Source: Dickeya poaceiphila
Lineage (GTDB): Bacteria; Pseudomonadota; Gammaproteobacteria; Enterobacterales; Enterobacteriaceae
DNA: 64,000 nt
Direction: 5' to 3'
NCBI RefSeq assembly: GCF_007858975.2
Contig: NZ_CP042220.2
Location: 1-64,000, forward strand
Position numbers and translations under genes: made by a program. This document shows, in pieces, positions 39,717 to 52,314 of this stretch (positions within the stretch are counted from its first letter, which is position 1; each line of letters opens with the position of its first letter). The notes beneath the pieces are model-generated. The model saw only the letters and a program-made list of their open reading frames with translations. It did not search any database and was not told the origin of the DNA.

Positions 39717-40649
39717 ATGGTAATGAAATCAGGCAAGCTGGTAGTCTTGGGAAGTATCAATGCGGACCATATTTTGAATCTGACTCAGTTTCCCCGCCCA
39801 GGTGAAACAGTGATCGGTAAACAGTATGGTGTGGCATTCGGCGGCAAAGGCGCCAACCAGGCGGTGGCTGCCGGGCGAAGTGGTGCTGATATCGAGTTTA
39901 TCGCTTGTGTTGGGGCGGATGATATCGGCGAGCGTATTCGTCAGCAATTGATCCGAGATCGAATCGATGTTTCTGCTGTCGAAGCGATTCCCGACCAGAC
40001 TACCGGTGTGGCGCTAATTTTCGTTAACGGTGAAGCAGAAAACATAATTGGTATTCATGCGGGAGCCAATGCGGCTGTGACGCCTGATTACCTGCATCGT
40101 TATCAGCAGAAAATTGTTGACGCATCCGCGTTGTTGATGCAGTTGGAATCACCGCTGGAAACGGTGATGGCTGCTGCTCGTCTGGCGCATGACAGTGGTA
40201 CTAAAGTTATCCTCAATCCGGCACCAGCCTGTTTACTGCCTGATGAATTATTGTCGCTGGTGGATATGATCACGCCGAATGAAACTGAGGCTCATATCCT
40301 AACCGGTGTGACGGTCGAAACCGAAGATGATGCGCAACGGGCCGCACAGGTACTACATGATAAGGGAATCTCGACCGTACTGATTACGCTGGGGAGCCGT
40401 GGCGTCTGGTTGAGCGAACAGGGCAAAGGGCAACGTATTCCCGGTTTCCGCGTAAAAGCGGTCGATACCATCGCTGCTGGCGATACATTTAATGGTGCGC
40501 TGGTCACGGCTTTGCTGGAGGCGCGTCCCATGGAGGCTGCAGTTAAATTCGCTCATGCAGCGGCAGCTATCGCAGTGACTCGGCATGGTGCCCAGCCTTC
40601 AGTTCCCTGGCGTGAAGAGATAGATGCCTTCCTGAATACACAGGAGTGA
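39717..40649 (+). CDS. rbsK: Ribokinase
   Basis: RbsK phosphorylates ribose to ribose-5-phosphate. The PfkB-family protein of about 310 residues has the N-terminal signature AFGGKGANQAVAAGRSGA and the C-terminal DTIAAGDTFNGALV, which holds the catalytic Asp. A second in-frame ATG at 39723 (MKSGKLVVLGS) fits the family equally well, so the start is uncertain by two codons. Confidence 0.96.
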   Translation: MVMKSGKLVVLGSINADHILNLTQFPRPGETVIGKQYGVAFGGKGANQAVAAGRSGADIEFIACVGADDIGERIRQQLIRDRIDVSAVEAIPDQTTGVALIFVNGEAENIIGIHAGANAAVTPDYLHRYQQKIVDASALLMQLESPLETVMAAARLAHDSGTKVILNPAPACLLPDELLSLVDMITPNETEAHILTGVTVETEDDAQRAAQVLHDKGISTVLITLGSRGVWLSEQGKGQRIPGFRVKAVDTIAAGDTFNGALVTALLEARPMEAAVKFAHAAAAIAVTRHGAQPSVPWREEIDAFLNTQE

Positions 40650-40652
40650 TCC

Positions 40653-41660
40653 TTGTCGACGATGAAAGACGTGGCCCGTCTGGCCGGGGTATCCACATCA
40701 ACGGTTTCTCATGTCATCAACGATAACCGCTATGTCAGCGATGCGATTCGTGACCGGGTAATGAAAGCGGTTGAGCAGCTTAACTACGCGCCGTCTGCTC
40801 TGGCGCGTAGCCTTAAAATCAACCAGACTCGAACCATCGGTATGTTGCTGACGGCAAGTAGCAACCCGTTTTATGCTGAAGTTGTACGCGGTGTAGAACG
40901 CTGTTGTTACGAAAGAGGCTACAGCCTGATTCTGTGTAATACCGAAGGTGATCACCATCGTTTGAGTCGCAGTCTGGAAACATTGCTGCAAAAACGGGTG
41001 GATGGGTTGTTGCTGATGTGTACTGAAAGCCACATGCCTTCACCCGATATTATTCGCCGTTACCCTTCTATTCCTGTTGTAATGATGGATTGGGCGCCTT
41101 TTGAAGGTAATAGCGATGTCATCAAAGATAATTCGCTGCAAGGCGGTGAGATGGCTACTCACTACCTGATTTCTCAGGGTTACCGCAAAATCGCTTGTAT
41201 CGCTGGTCCACAGGATAAAACCACCGCACATAATCGTCTGGAAGGCTATCGTAAAGCGATGCATCGGTCAGGGTTGTCTATTCTTCCAGGCTATGAGGTG
41301 GTTGGCGATTTCGAGTTTGAAGCCGGTTTTCGTGCTATGCAGCAATTACTGGCGTTGCCGGAGCGTCCTGATGCTGTGTTTACCAGTAATGATGCTATGG
41401 CAGTAGGGGTCTATCGTGCTTTGTACGAGGCTGGGTTATCCATACCAGACGATATGGCCGTTGTTGGTTATGACGATATCGAACTGGCGCGTTACCTGTC
41501 TCCACCATTAACGACAATTCATCAGCCTAAAGGTGAATTGGGCGAACTGGCGATTGATACCCTGCTTCACCGGCTGGAACACCCAGATGCGGAACATAAT
41601 GTACTGGTGTTGACTCCGGAGCTGATCGTTCGGAATTCGGTCGGTAAAATAAATGCGTGA
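40653..41660 (+). CDS. rbsR: Ribose operon repressor RbsR (LacI family)
   Basis: RbsR represses the operon until ribose binds. The 335-residue protein has a LacI-type N-terminal HTH ([21 protein letters not shown]) and hinge helix (SALARSLK), then a periplasmic-binding-like ligand domain. I assign a TTG start at 40653, because AGGAG lies 6-7 bases upstream and it gives the family N-terminus; an internal ATG at 40662 would give a three-codon shorter product. The E. coli gene starts with ATG. Confidence 0.95.
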   Translation: MSTMKDVARLAGVSTSTVSHVINDNRYVSDAIRDRVMKAVEQLNYAPSALARSLKINQTRTIGMLLTASSNPFYAEVVRGVERCCYERGYSLILCNTEGDHHRLSRSLETLLQKRVDGLLLMCTESHMPSPDIIRRYPSIPVVMMDWAPFEGNSDVIKDNSLQGGEMATHYLISQGYRKIACIAGPQDKTTAHNRLEGYRKAMHRSGLSILPGYEVVGDFEFEAGFRAMQQLLALPERPDAVFTSNDAMAVGVYRALYEAGLSIPDDMAVVGYDDIELARYLSPPLTTIHQPKGELGELAIDTLLHRLEHPDAEHNVLVLTPELIVRNSVGKINA

Positions 41661-41740
41661 CTGAACGTTTTTCCTTATTGTCTGGGGCATTAATGGCGCT
41701 AAAAAACGTCAGATTGACTAATTAGCCATCTTCTTGGTTG

Positions 41741-41768
41741 AAAAATACCCGTTTGGTGTTTTTTTTTG
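41741..41768 (+). terminator. rbs operon terminator
   Basis: AAAAATACC-CGTTT-GGTGTTTTT forms a 9-bp stem with a G-T pair, running into a long T tract, about 80 bases after rbsR and just before the rrn promoters. Confidence 0.7.
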
Positions 41769-41778
41769 TATTTATCGC

Positions 41779-41806
41779 TTGTCAGGTCAGCAGAAGTCCC
41801 TATAAT
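41779..41806 (+). promoter_or_regulatory. rRNA operon promoter P1
   Basis: TTGTCA (41779-41784), a 16-base spacer and TATAAT (41801-41806), followed by GCGCCTCCACTGACACGG. This matches the E. coli rrn P1 layout, including the GC-rich discriminator for stringent control. The upstream A/T tract could act as an UP element. Confidence 0.93.
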
Positions 41807-41874
41807 GCGCCTCCACTGACACGGCGACAGCGGCAACGCAGCGCGGTGTCAGGAAGAGAAAGCGAAAATAATCG

Positions 41875-41902
41875 TTGACACTTCATGAGGAAAGCGTAGT
41901 AT
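41875..41902 (+). promoter_or_regulatory. rRNA operon promoter P2
   Basis: TTGACA (41875-41880), a 16-base spacer and TAGTAT (41897-41902), about 96 bases downstream of P1 as in E. coli rrn operons. Confidence 0.88.
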
Positions 41903-41939
41903 ACGCCACCTCGCGACAGCAGGCTCAGGCCGGTCGCAC

Positions 41940-41952
41940 TGCTCTTTAACAA
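41940..41952 (+). promoter_or_regulatory. Leader boxA antitermination site
   Basis: TGCTCTTTAACAA matches the rrn boxA bound as RNA by NusB/NusE. It allows rapid, Rho-resistant transcription of the operon. Confidence 0.88.
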
Positions 41953-42098
41953 TCAATCAGACAATCTGTGTGGGCACTCGCAGGACACTTCACTAAAACT
42001 ATTTAGTGAAAGTCTTGAAGAGTGACAACAGTTAATTCATTACGAAGTAACAGTAAATTCTTTGAGCACGGTTTTCTTCGGAAAACACATCAAACTTT

Positions 42099-43640
<1,542 letters not shown>

Positions 43641-43726
43641 CCGAGTAGAAGTGCCTGCGTGGTGTCCACACAGATTGTCTGATGATAAGAAAGAGTCAAC
43701 AGCGTCTTGCGAAGCTGACAAGTGAT

Positions 43727-43802
43727 GTCCCCTTCGTCTAGAGGCCCAGGACACCGCCCTTTCACGGCGGTAACAGGGGTTCGAATCCCCTAGGGGACGC
43801 CA
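43727..43802 (+). tRNA. gltT: tRNA-Glu (anticodon UUC)
   Basis: This 76-nt tRNA in the 16S-23S spacer has the acceptor stem GTCCCCT paired with AGGGGAC, a TTC anticodon at 43761-43763, T-loop GTTCGAATC and an encoded CCA end. A single Glu tRNA in the spacer corresponds to the rrnB/C/E/G type in E. coli. Confidence 0.98.
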
Positions 43803-43878
43803 GAATGACGGACAGTGGGTGAAAGGCACGGTCAACGCTAACCTAAAACTGATTAGCAATAGTCAGGTTTATGTTATC

Positions 43879-43891
43879 TGCTCTTTAACAA
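43879..43891 (+). promoter_or_regulatory. Spacer boxA
   Basis: A second TGCTCTTTAACAA in the 16S-23S spacer, between tRNA-Glu and 23S. It renews antitermination before 23S transcription, as in E. coli. Confidence 0.8.
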
Positions 43892-43995
43892 TCCGGAACA
43901 AGCTGAAAAATTGAAACGACGGCATGTGAGTAAGAATTCATGTGTTGTTCGAGTCTCTCAACATACTCATATCCCGAGACACTTTCGGGTTGTGA

Positions 43996-46989
<2,994 letters not shown>

Positions 46990-47124
46990 ACAACACCGAA
47001 GGTGTTTTGGAGAGAGACGGAAAGTCGAGTCAGCTTGTTCGAGGATTGGATGGCGTGGTGTGCGGCAAACAGAGAGCACACGGCGACATGAAGGATGATG
47101 ACGTTGAAAGACGTTGAAAGAATT

Positions 47125-47244
47125 TGCCTGGCGGCGAGAGCGCGGTGGTCCCACCTGACCCCATGCCGAACTCAGAAGTGAAACGCCGTAGCGCCGATGG
47201 TAGTGTGGGGTCTCCCCATGCGAGAGTAGGGAACTGCCAGGCAT
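47125..47244 (+). rRNA. rrf: 5S ribosomal RNA
   Basis: The 120-nt gene from TGCCTGGCGGC to GGCAT contains CCGAACTCAGAAGTGAAACG, and the two ends pair (TGCCTGGC / GCCAGGCA). It lies 135 bases after 23S. No tRNA follows it. Confidence 0.99.
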
Positions 47245-47255
47245 CAAATAAGGCG

Positions 47256-47290
47256 AAAGGCTCAGTCGACAGACTGGGCCTTTTGTTTTT
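47256..47290 (+). terminator. rRNA operon terminator
   Basis: AAAGGCTCAGTC-GACA-GACTGGGCCTTTT followed by a T tract, near-identical to the E. coli rrn T1 terminator. Confidence 0.95.
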
Positions 47291-47300
47291 TGTGCTGCGA

Positions 47301-47330
47301 GGGTGTACGTAATTCTGTGTAATTGCCACC
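47301..47330 (+). repeat. Remnant IS256-family end
   Basis: GGGTGTACGTAATTCTGTGT plus AATTGCC resembles the left end of the adjacent intact IS (GAGTGTTAGAAATTCTGTGT plus CATTCCG), in the same orientation and exactly 60 bases upstream. About 20 of 27 positions agree. It looks like the surviving tip of a related, deleted element. Confidence 0.6.
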
Positions 47331-47360
47331 CTATTAAAGGTGAGCGCTCAGGCGATCAGG

Positions 47361-47382
47361 GAGTGTTAGAAATTCTGTGTCA
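47361..47382 (+). repeat. IS left inverted repeat
   Basis: GAGTGTTAGAAATTCTGTGT plus CA; pairs with the repeat at 48630-48651 with four mismatches near the outer end. Confidence 0.8.
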
Positions 47383-47415
47383 TTCCGGTAATATACAATC
47401 AAAAAGGAATGACAT

Positions 47416-48618
47416 ATGTCCCAGCCCTTCGATTTCGATAAAGCGCTTAAAGCCCTCCAGTCCGGTCAGGCATTAACGGGCAAAGATGGTATCTTAACGC
47501 CTTTAATCAAACAGTTAACGGAAGCTGCCCTCTCTGCGGAACTGGACTCTCATCTGGCTCAGGACGTTGAAGCTAACCGTAAAAATGGCTCCGGCAAAAA
47601 GACCATTAAAGCCCCGACGGGCAGCTTCGAACTGGCGACTCCGCGCGATCGTAATGGCACTTTTGAACCCCAGTTGGTGAAAAAGCATCAGACCACGTTA
47701 TCCGACGAGATCGAACACAAGATCATTCGCCTGTTTGCACTGGGGATGAGCTATCAGGACATTAGCCGGGAGATCGAAGATTTATATGCCTTCAGCGTGT
47801 CCACTGCCACCATCAGTGCAGTAACCGATAAAGTCATCCCTGAACTAAAACAGTGGCAACAGCGCCCGCTGGAGCAGGTTTATCCCTTCGTCTGGCTGGA
47901 CGCTATTCACTATAAAATTCGGGAAGATGGCCGCTATCAGAGCAAAGCGGTTTACACCGTGCTGGCCCTGAATCTGGAAGGTAAAAAGGAAGTTCTGGGC
48001 CTGTATCTGTCAGAAAGTGAGGGGGCTAACTTCTGGCTGTCGGTATTAAGCGACCTGCAAAATCGCGGTGTTAAAGACATTCTGATTGCCTGCGTGGACG
48101 GGCTGACCGGCTTCCCAGAGGCAATAAACAGCATTTATCCGCAGACGGAAGTGCAGTTGTGCGTCATTCATCAGATACGCAATTCGATTAAATATGTGGC
48201 CTCAAAGCACCATAAAGCCTTCATGACCGACCTGAAGCCAGTCTACCGTGCAGTGTCAAAAGAAGCGGCCGAAATGGCACTGGATGAGCTGGAAGCGAAA
48301 TGGGGGTTGCAGTATCCGGTGGTGCTCCAGTCGTGGCGACGCAAGTGGGACAATCTGTCAGCGTACTTCCGCTATCCGGCAAATATCCGCAAAGTCATTT
48401 ACACCACAAATGCTATCGAATCGGTGCACAGACAGTTCAGGAAGCTGACCAAAACCAAAGGTGCTTTCCCGAATGAAAACAGTCTGTTGAAGCTGCTTTA
48501 TCTGGGGCTGATGAACGCACAGGAAAAATGGACAATGCCCATCCAGAGCTGGAATTTGACATTGTCACAGTTGGCCATTTATTTTGAAGGGCGACTAAAT
48601 AACGTGATGACGTTGTAG
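47416..48618 (+). CDS. IS256-family transposase
   Basis: This 400-residue DDE transposase of the mutator/IS256 group appears intact. The first catalytic Asp is in FVWLDAIHYKIRE, the second in IACVDGLTGFPEAI, and the Glu in TTNAIESVHRQFRK. The VQLCVIHQIRNSIKYV helix (the family CxxH-type signature) lies between the second and third. The N-terminal region is helical and DNA-binding. The Shine-Dalgarno AAGGAATGACAT precedes ATG 47416. There is no frameshift, so it may be active. Confidence 0.95.
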   Translation: MSQPFDFDKALKALQSGQALTGKDGILTPLIKQLTEAALSAELDSHLAQDVEANRKNGSGKKTIKAPTGSFELATPRDRNGTFEPQLVKKHQTTLSDEIEHKIIRLFALGMSYQDISREIEDLYAFSVSTATISAVTDKVIPELKQWQQRPLEQVYPFVWLDAIHYKIREDGRYQSKAVYTVLALNLEGKKEVLGLYLSESEGANFWLSVLSDLQNRGVKDILIACVDGLTGFPEAINSIYPQTEVQLCVIHQIRNSIKYVASKHHKAFMTDLKPVYRAVSKEAAEMALDELEAKWGLQYPVVLQSWRRKWDNLSAYFRYPANIRKVIYTTNAIESVHRQFRKLTKTKGAFPNENSLLKLLYLGLMNAQEKWTMPIQSWNLTLSQLAIYFEGRLNNVMTL

Positions 48619-48629
48619 AATTTTTAACG

Positions 48630-48651
48630 TGACACAGAATTCTGAACGCTC
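48630..48651 (-). repeat. IS right inverted repeat
   Basis: Plus-strand TGACACAGAATTCTGAACGC plus TC, the inverted counterpart of 47361-47382. Confidence 0.8.
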
Positions 48652-48792
48652 TCCTGTTCGTACCCCCGGCGGTATGCTGGGACGGGTGCCGGTCGCGCCT
48701 GTCTCTCCTTCTCCTGTTCTCGTTCTTTTCCCCGCTCATCCCCTTTTGCCGGGCTTAGCCTCCTGGCATGAATAGAAGCGCGAAAGCGCGAT
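48652..48792. other. IS-mobB gap with pyrimidine-rich tract
   Basis: Between the IS and mobB is a C/T-rich tract (about 48700-48750) and a small hairpin GCGCG-AAA-GCGCG type at 48778-48790. On the minus strand an ORF overlaps the mobB stop (ATGACTGA). It encodes a very charged, low-complexity peptide that runs into the IS end. I do not think it is a functional protein. Confidence 0.5.
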
Positions 48793-49323
48793 TCAGTCAT
48801 CTGCCGGTCGTACCGCCTTCCGATACAGCCAGTCACGGATAAATACCGCAATCTGCGGTGGCTGGTTCAGATCCAGACAAGGTTTGAGGAACGTTAATGG
48901 TACATCGCTGGCTATAGCCAGTGTGTGGTCATCGATTTCCATCACCTCATTATTTCCAGATTTATGGCGATAAAGCAGGATTTTATCGACAGATTCATGC
49001 TTGAAGCCTTCAACCAGAATCAAATCCAGTTTTGAACTGTCCATTCTGCTGGCCAGAAAGTACAAATCAGGCTCTTGTTGTTCAGGTGTCTCGGTCATCA
49101 ACGCCCATCGGGTATTGCTGGCAACCAGAGTCTGACTGGCACCAGCTTTACGCAGTTCATAACTGTCTTTTCCCGGTTTATCGACATCCATATCGTGGTG
49201 AGTGTGTTTAATAATACCAACCCGGATCTCCATCGCATTCAACAATGGAATGAGTTGCTTCAATAGTGTGGTTTTTCCAGTGCCGCTGTGGGCAGCGATC
49301 GCCAGAAGTGGTATGTCAGTCAT
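48793..49323 (-). CDS. mobB: Molybdopterin-guanine dinucleotide biosynthesis adapter MobB
   Basis: MobB is a P-loop GTP-binding protein that aids MobA in attaching GMP to molybdopterin. The start at 49323 (MTDIPLLAIAAHSGTGKTTLL) gives 176 residues, with Walker A AHSGTGKT near residues 10-17 and LILVEGFKHE as the family motif. It overlaps the mobA stop by eight bases, indicating coupling. Confidence 0.95.
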   Translation of the reverse strand: MTDIPLLAIAAHSGTGKTTLLKQLIPLLNAMEIRVGIIKHTHHDMDVDKPGKDSYELRKAGASQTLVASNTRWALMTETPEQQEPDLYFLASRMDSSKLDLILVEGFKHESVDKILLYRHKSGNNEVMEIDDHTLAIASDVPLTFLKPCLDLNQPPQIAVFIRDWLYRKAVRPADD

Positions 49324-49906
49324 GAGGCTGTTCCTGCCAGTGAGCAAGATCTTCTGGCGTATTGAGATTGCGGAATGATAAAGGCTGGTCTGCAAAAGAA
49401 ACGGCTTTTGCTGCTATCTGATCTAAAAATAACATTAGTTTTCGGTCGCCATTGCTCAGATACGTTTCCAACTCTGCAATTAATGAGGTATGGATCAACA
49501 ATAATGTCGGGTGATCACGTAATCCATCTGTGGCATAAGCAGCAAGATGATTATCACTGAACTGCAGCAGCCGGGAAACCAAATCGTGAGGTAATGCGGG
49601 TACATCACAGGGAACGAATATGACCCAGTCTGTTTTAGCGATGCTCAACCCGGTAAAGACACCGGCCAACGGCCCCGAAAAATCAGGATTAATATCGCCG
49701 ATCACCGGATAACCGCTTTGCTGATAACAAGCCTGATGCCGATTGGCGTTAATGAGCAGGGTATCAACCTGTGGCTCCAGTCGCTCCAGAACATACTGGT
49801 AAAGTGGTTTCCCTTCCATTTCAATCAGCCCTTTGTCGTTTCCTCCCATGCGGGATGATTGACCGCCAGCCAGAATTACACCTGTTATCATCGTATTGGT
49901 ATCCAT
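49316..49906 (-). CDS. mobA: Molybdenum cofactor guanylyltransferase MobA
   Basis: MobA transfers GMP from GTP to Mo-molybdopterin, making the guanine dinucleotide cofactor of DMSO-reductase-family enzymes. The 196-residue protein has the nucleotidyltransferase signature ILAGGQSSRMGGNDKGL and the metal-binding segment FVPCDVPALP. The in-frame Met at residue 6 is an alternative start. Confidence 0.96.
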   Translation of the reverse strand: MDTNTMITGVILAGGQSSRMGGNDKGLIEMEGKPLYQYVLERLEPQVDTLLINANRHQACYQQSGYPVIGDINPDFSGPLAGVFTGLSIAKTDWVIFVPCDVPALPHDLVSRLLQFSDNHLAAYATDGLRDHPTLLLIHTSLIAELETYLSNGDRKLMLFLDQIAAKAVSFADQPLSFRNLNTPEDLAHWQEQPHD

Positions 49907-50001
49907 AATGATTTAATGCGGTATTGTCGGAAATGTATGGCGTAAGGCCAAGCCCTTTCCCCATACTAGATAAACAATCATTAATGTCTGAGGTAGTGAT
50001 A

Positions 50002-50271
50002 ATGAAATGCCATCGTGTAAATGAACTGGTTGAGCTGCTGCACCCAGCCTGGCAAAAAGAGCCTGATTTGAATTTGGTGCAATTTTTACAAAAACTTGCA
50101 CAGGAAGCAGGGTTCGAGGGGGCGCTTAGTGATTTGACTGATGATATCCTTATTTATCATTTAAAATTACGTGATGCAGATAACACACAGCCTATTCCAG
50201 GTTTGCAGAAAGATTATGAAGAAGATTTCAAAACCGCATTACTGCGTGCTCGTGGCGTTATCAAGGATTAG
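50002..50271 (+). CDS. yihD: Conserved protein YihD (DUF1040)
   Basis: A small cytosolic protein of 89 residues, the E. coli length, of unknown function. ATG 50002 gives [20 protein letters not shown], matching the family start; an upstream in-frame extension from 49924 is not conserved. The C-terminus [18 protein letters not shown] is near-identical to E. coli. It is upstream of srkA-dsbA, as in E. coli. Confidence 0.94.
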   Translation: MKCHRVNELVELLHPAWQKEPDLNLVQFLQKLAQEAGFEGALSDLTDDILIYHLKLRDADNTQPIPGLQKDYEEDFKTALLRARGVIKD

Positions 50272-50306
50272 CGGTTATAGCCCACGGCGATGGAGTTGTG
50301 CTTGTT

Positions 50307-51293
50307 ATGCATGATTCCGTATTCAATTTTCATACTCTGTCGCCGGATGTCATCATGGATGCGCTTTGGTCTGTGGGTATTCGCGTTGATTCCGGTCTGA
50401 CAGCTCTTAATAGTTATGAAAACCGGGTTTACCAGTTTAGTGATGAAGACCGTAAACGTTATGTGGTGAAGTTTTATCGACCACAGCGTTGGAATGCAGC
50501 CCAGATTAGCGAAGAGCATCACTTTGCGGTCGAGTTGTCTGATGATGAAGTACCCGTGGTGGCACCGCTGGCTTTACAGGGCAATACATTACATGAGTAT
50601 GATGGTTTCTGGTTTGCAGTGTTCCCTAGTGTTGGTGGCCGTCAGTATGAAATGGACAATGATGACCAGTTGGAAGATGTAGGGCATTATCTGGGCCGAA
50701 TTCATCAAACTGGTAGCCGAAATCTGTTTTCAACACGCCCTTATATTGGGGTAAAGGAGTACCTGGACGACCCGCTGGCTACCTTAACGGATAGCCCTCT
50801 GATTTCTGATGCTCAGAAGGTGTCGTTCTTAGCTGCTACAGCACGTCTGATTGATGAAGTGAAGCTGTGCTGGCATATGAACTGGCAACCCAGACGCCTG
50901 CATGGCGACTGCCATCCCGGTAATATTCTCTGGCGTGACGGCTCACTGTTTGTCGATCTGGATGATGCGCGTAATGGTCCTGCTGTGCAGGATCTCTGGA
51001 TGCTGTTGCATGGTGAGCGTAAGGAGCAGCGTATTCAATTGGATATTTTGCTGGATGCCTACAGCGAATTTGCTTCTTTTGATGAGTCAGAATTGACGCT
51101 GATTGAGCCATTACGTGCGATGCGTATGGTTCACTATCTGGCCTGGGTGGCGCGTCGCTGGCATGACCCTGCATTTCCTCGTAGTTTTCCATGGATGCAG
51201 GAAGCTGATTTCTGGGCGAAGCAGACCATTATTTTTACTGAGCAGGTAAGGCTGTTGCAGGAACCACCGTTGCAGCTGGCACCGATGTACTGA
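50307..51293 (+). CDS. srkA: Stress response serine/threonine kinase SrkA
   Basis: SrkA (YihE, RdoA) is a Cpx-regulated kinase that counters stress-induced cell death in E. coli. ATG 50307 gives 328 residues, the E. coli length. The aminoglycoside-phosphotransferase fold shows the catalytic loop [12 protein letters not shown] and the metal-binding [11 protein letters not shown]. It lies 22 bases before dsbA and is probably co-transcribed. Confidence 0.96.
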   Translation: MHDSVFNFHTLSPDVIMDALWSVGIRVDSGLTALNSYENRVYQFSDEDRKRYVVKFYRPQRWNAAQISEEHHFAVELSDDEVPVVAPLALQGNTLHEYDGFWFAVFPSVGGRQYEMDNDDQLEDVGHYLGRIHQTGSRNLFSTRPYIGVKEYLDDPLATLTDSPLISDAQKVSFLAATARLIDEVKLCWHMNWQPRRLHGDCHPGNILWRDGSLFVDLDDARNGPAVQDLWMLLHGERKEQRIQLDILLDAYSEFASFDESELTLIEPLRAMRMVHYLAWVARRWHDPAFPRSFPWMQEADFWAKQTIIFTEQVRLLQEPPLQLAPMY

Positions 51294-51315
51294 TAATTAT
51301 GGAGATAACCTTGAT

Positions 51316-51939
51316 ATGAAGAAAATATGGCTTGCGCTGGTTGGTGTGGTGTTGGCGTTCAGTGCGTCAGCCGCTGACTTTTCCGATGGTAAACAGTTTG
51401 TCACCCTGGATAAACCTGTTCCCCAATCCCCTCAGGTGCTGGAATTCTTCTCGTTCTATTGCCCTCACTGTTACCAATTTGCTCAGGTTTACCATGTTCC
51501 TGAGGCTATTCAGAAGGCATTACCGACCGACACTAAGTTGACCAAATATCATGTCGATTTTCTTGGCCCATTGGGTAAAGAGTTAACCCAGGCTTGGGCG
51601 GTTGCGATTGCTTTGGGGGTGGAAGACAAAGTCAGCCCGCTGATGTTTGATGCTGTACAGAAGACTCAAACCGTGCAAAAACCGGAAGATATTCGTCAGG
51701 TCTTTGTGGCAGCGGGTGTAAAAGCTGAAGACTATGACAGTGCATTGAATAGCTTTGTGGTGAAATCATTAGTCGCACAACAGGAAAAAGCGGCTGCCGA
51801 TTTGCAACTGCGTGGTGTCCCGGCGGTATTTGTGCAGGGTAAGTACATGATAAAAAGCGATGGGCTTGATACCAGCTCTATGGATAACTACGTCAAACAG
51901 TATGCTGATGTAGTGAAGTTTCTGATTTCTAAAAAATAA
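51316..51939 (+). CDS. dsbA: Thiol:disulfide interchange protein DsbA
   Basis: DsbA introduces disulfide bonds into exported proteins. In soft-rot bacteria these include pectate lyases and cellulase. The 207-residue precursor has a signal peptide of about 19 residues (to FSASA) and the CPHC active site at 49-52 within a thioredoxin fold. The cis-Pro loop is RGVPAVF. Confidence 0.97.
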   Translation: MKKIWLALVGVVLAFSASAADFSDGKQFVTLDKPVPQSPQVLEFFSFYCPHCYQFAQVYHVPEAIQKALPTDTKLTKYHVDFLGPLGKELTQAWAVAIALGVEDKVSPLMFDAVQKTQTVQKPEDIRQVFVAAGVKAEDYDSALNSFVVKSLVAQQEKAAADLQLRGVPAVFVQGKYMIKSDGLDTSSMDNYVKQYADVVKFLISKK

Positions 51940-51956
51940 ATTTATTCCTGCTTATG

Positions 51957-51987
51957 CGCCACACGCGATAACGCGTGTGGCGTTTTT
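51957..51987 (+). terminator. dsbA terminator
   Basis: A perfect 11-bp stem, CGCCACACGCG-ATAA-CGCGTGTGGCG, followed by TTTTTG. Confidence 0.94.
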
Positions 51988-52314
51988 GTTGCTGTCTGGT
52001 GTTAACGTCAGGGTAATACGGTTTAGCGCAAGACATGTTGAACTCATATATATCCACATTAATAACAACGTATTGATATAACTTCAATATCAACAATTTT
52101 ACATTAAGTGATTGATTAATAATGTCTTATATATAATATTTTTATCTATAGATACCATTGTTAATTATCTTTCTCTTTTTATGCACAAAATTATCCACAG
52201 GTTTTTTGCGGGGCATTGTGCAAAAAGCGTAATGTGCGAACGTTAATATTCGTCTCCGACTGCCAGCTATGGCATCCTTTACATCATGGCAGAAAACAAC
52301 GATCACGAAATATC
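51988..52314. promoter_or_regulatory. polA upstream region with DnaA boxes
   Basis: This AT-rich stretch contains two DnaA boxes, TTATGCACA (52179-52187) and TTATCCACA (52191-52199), 12 bases apart in the same orientation. A weaker ATATCCACA lies at 52050-52058. E. coli has yihF and yihG between dsbA and polA; neither is present. I see no protein gene here. Confidence 0.6.

Larger units (their letters stand above)
47361..48651 (+). mobile_element. IS256-family insertion sequence
   Basis: An element of about 1.29 kb with one transposase ORF. The ends are imperfect inverted repeats: left GAGTGTTAGAAATTCTGTGT plus CA, right (reverse complement) GAGCGTTCAGAATTCTGTGT plus CA, agreeing at 18 of 22 positions. 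The exact tips are uncertain by one or two bases. I could not find the 8-9 bp target duplication expected for this family. It sits between the rrn terminator and mobB. Confidence 0.88.

Noticed and set aside
47350..48662. An 8-9 bp target duplication around the IS256-family element
   Set aside because: Shifting both boundaries by up to three bases gave no matching flanks.
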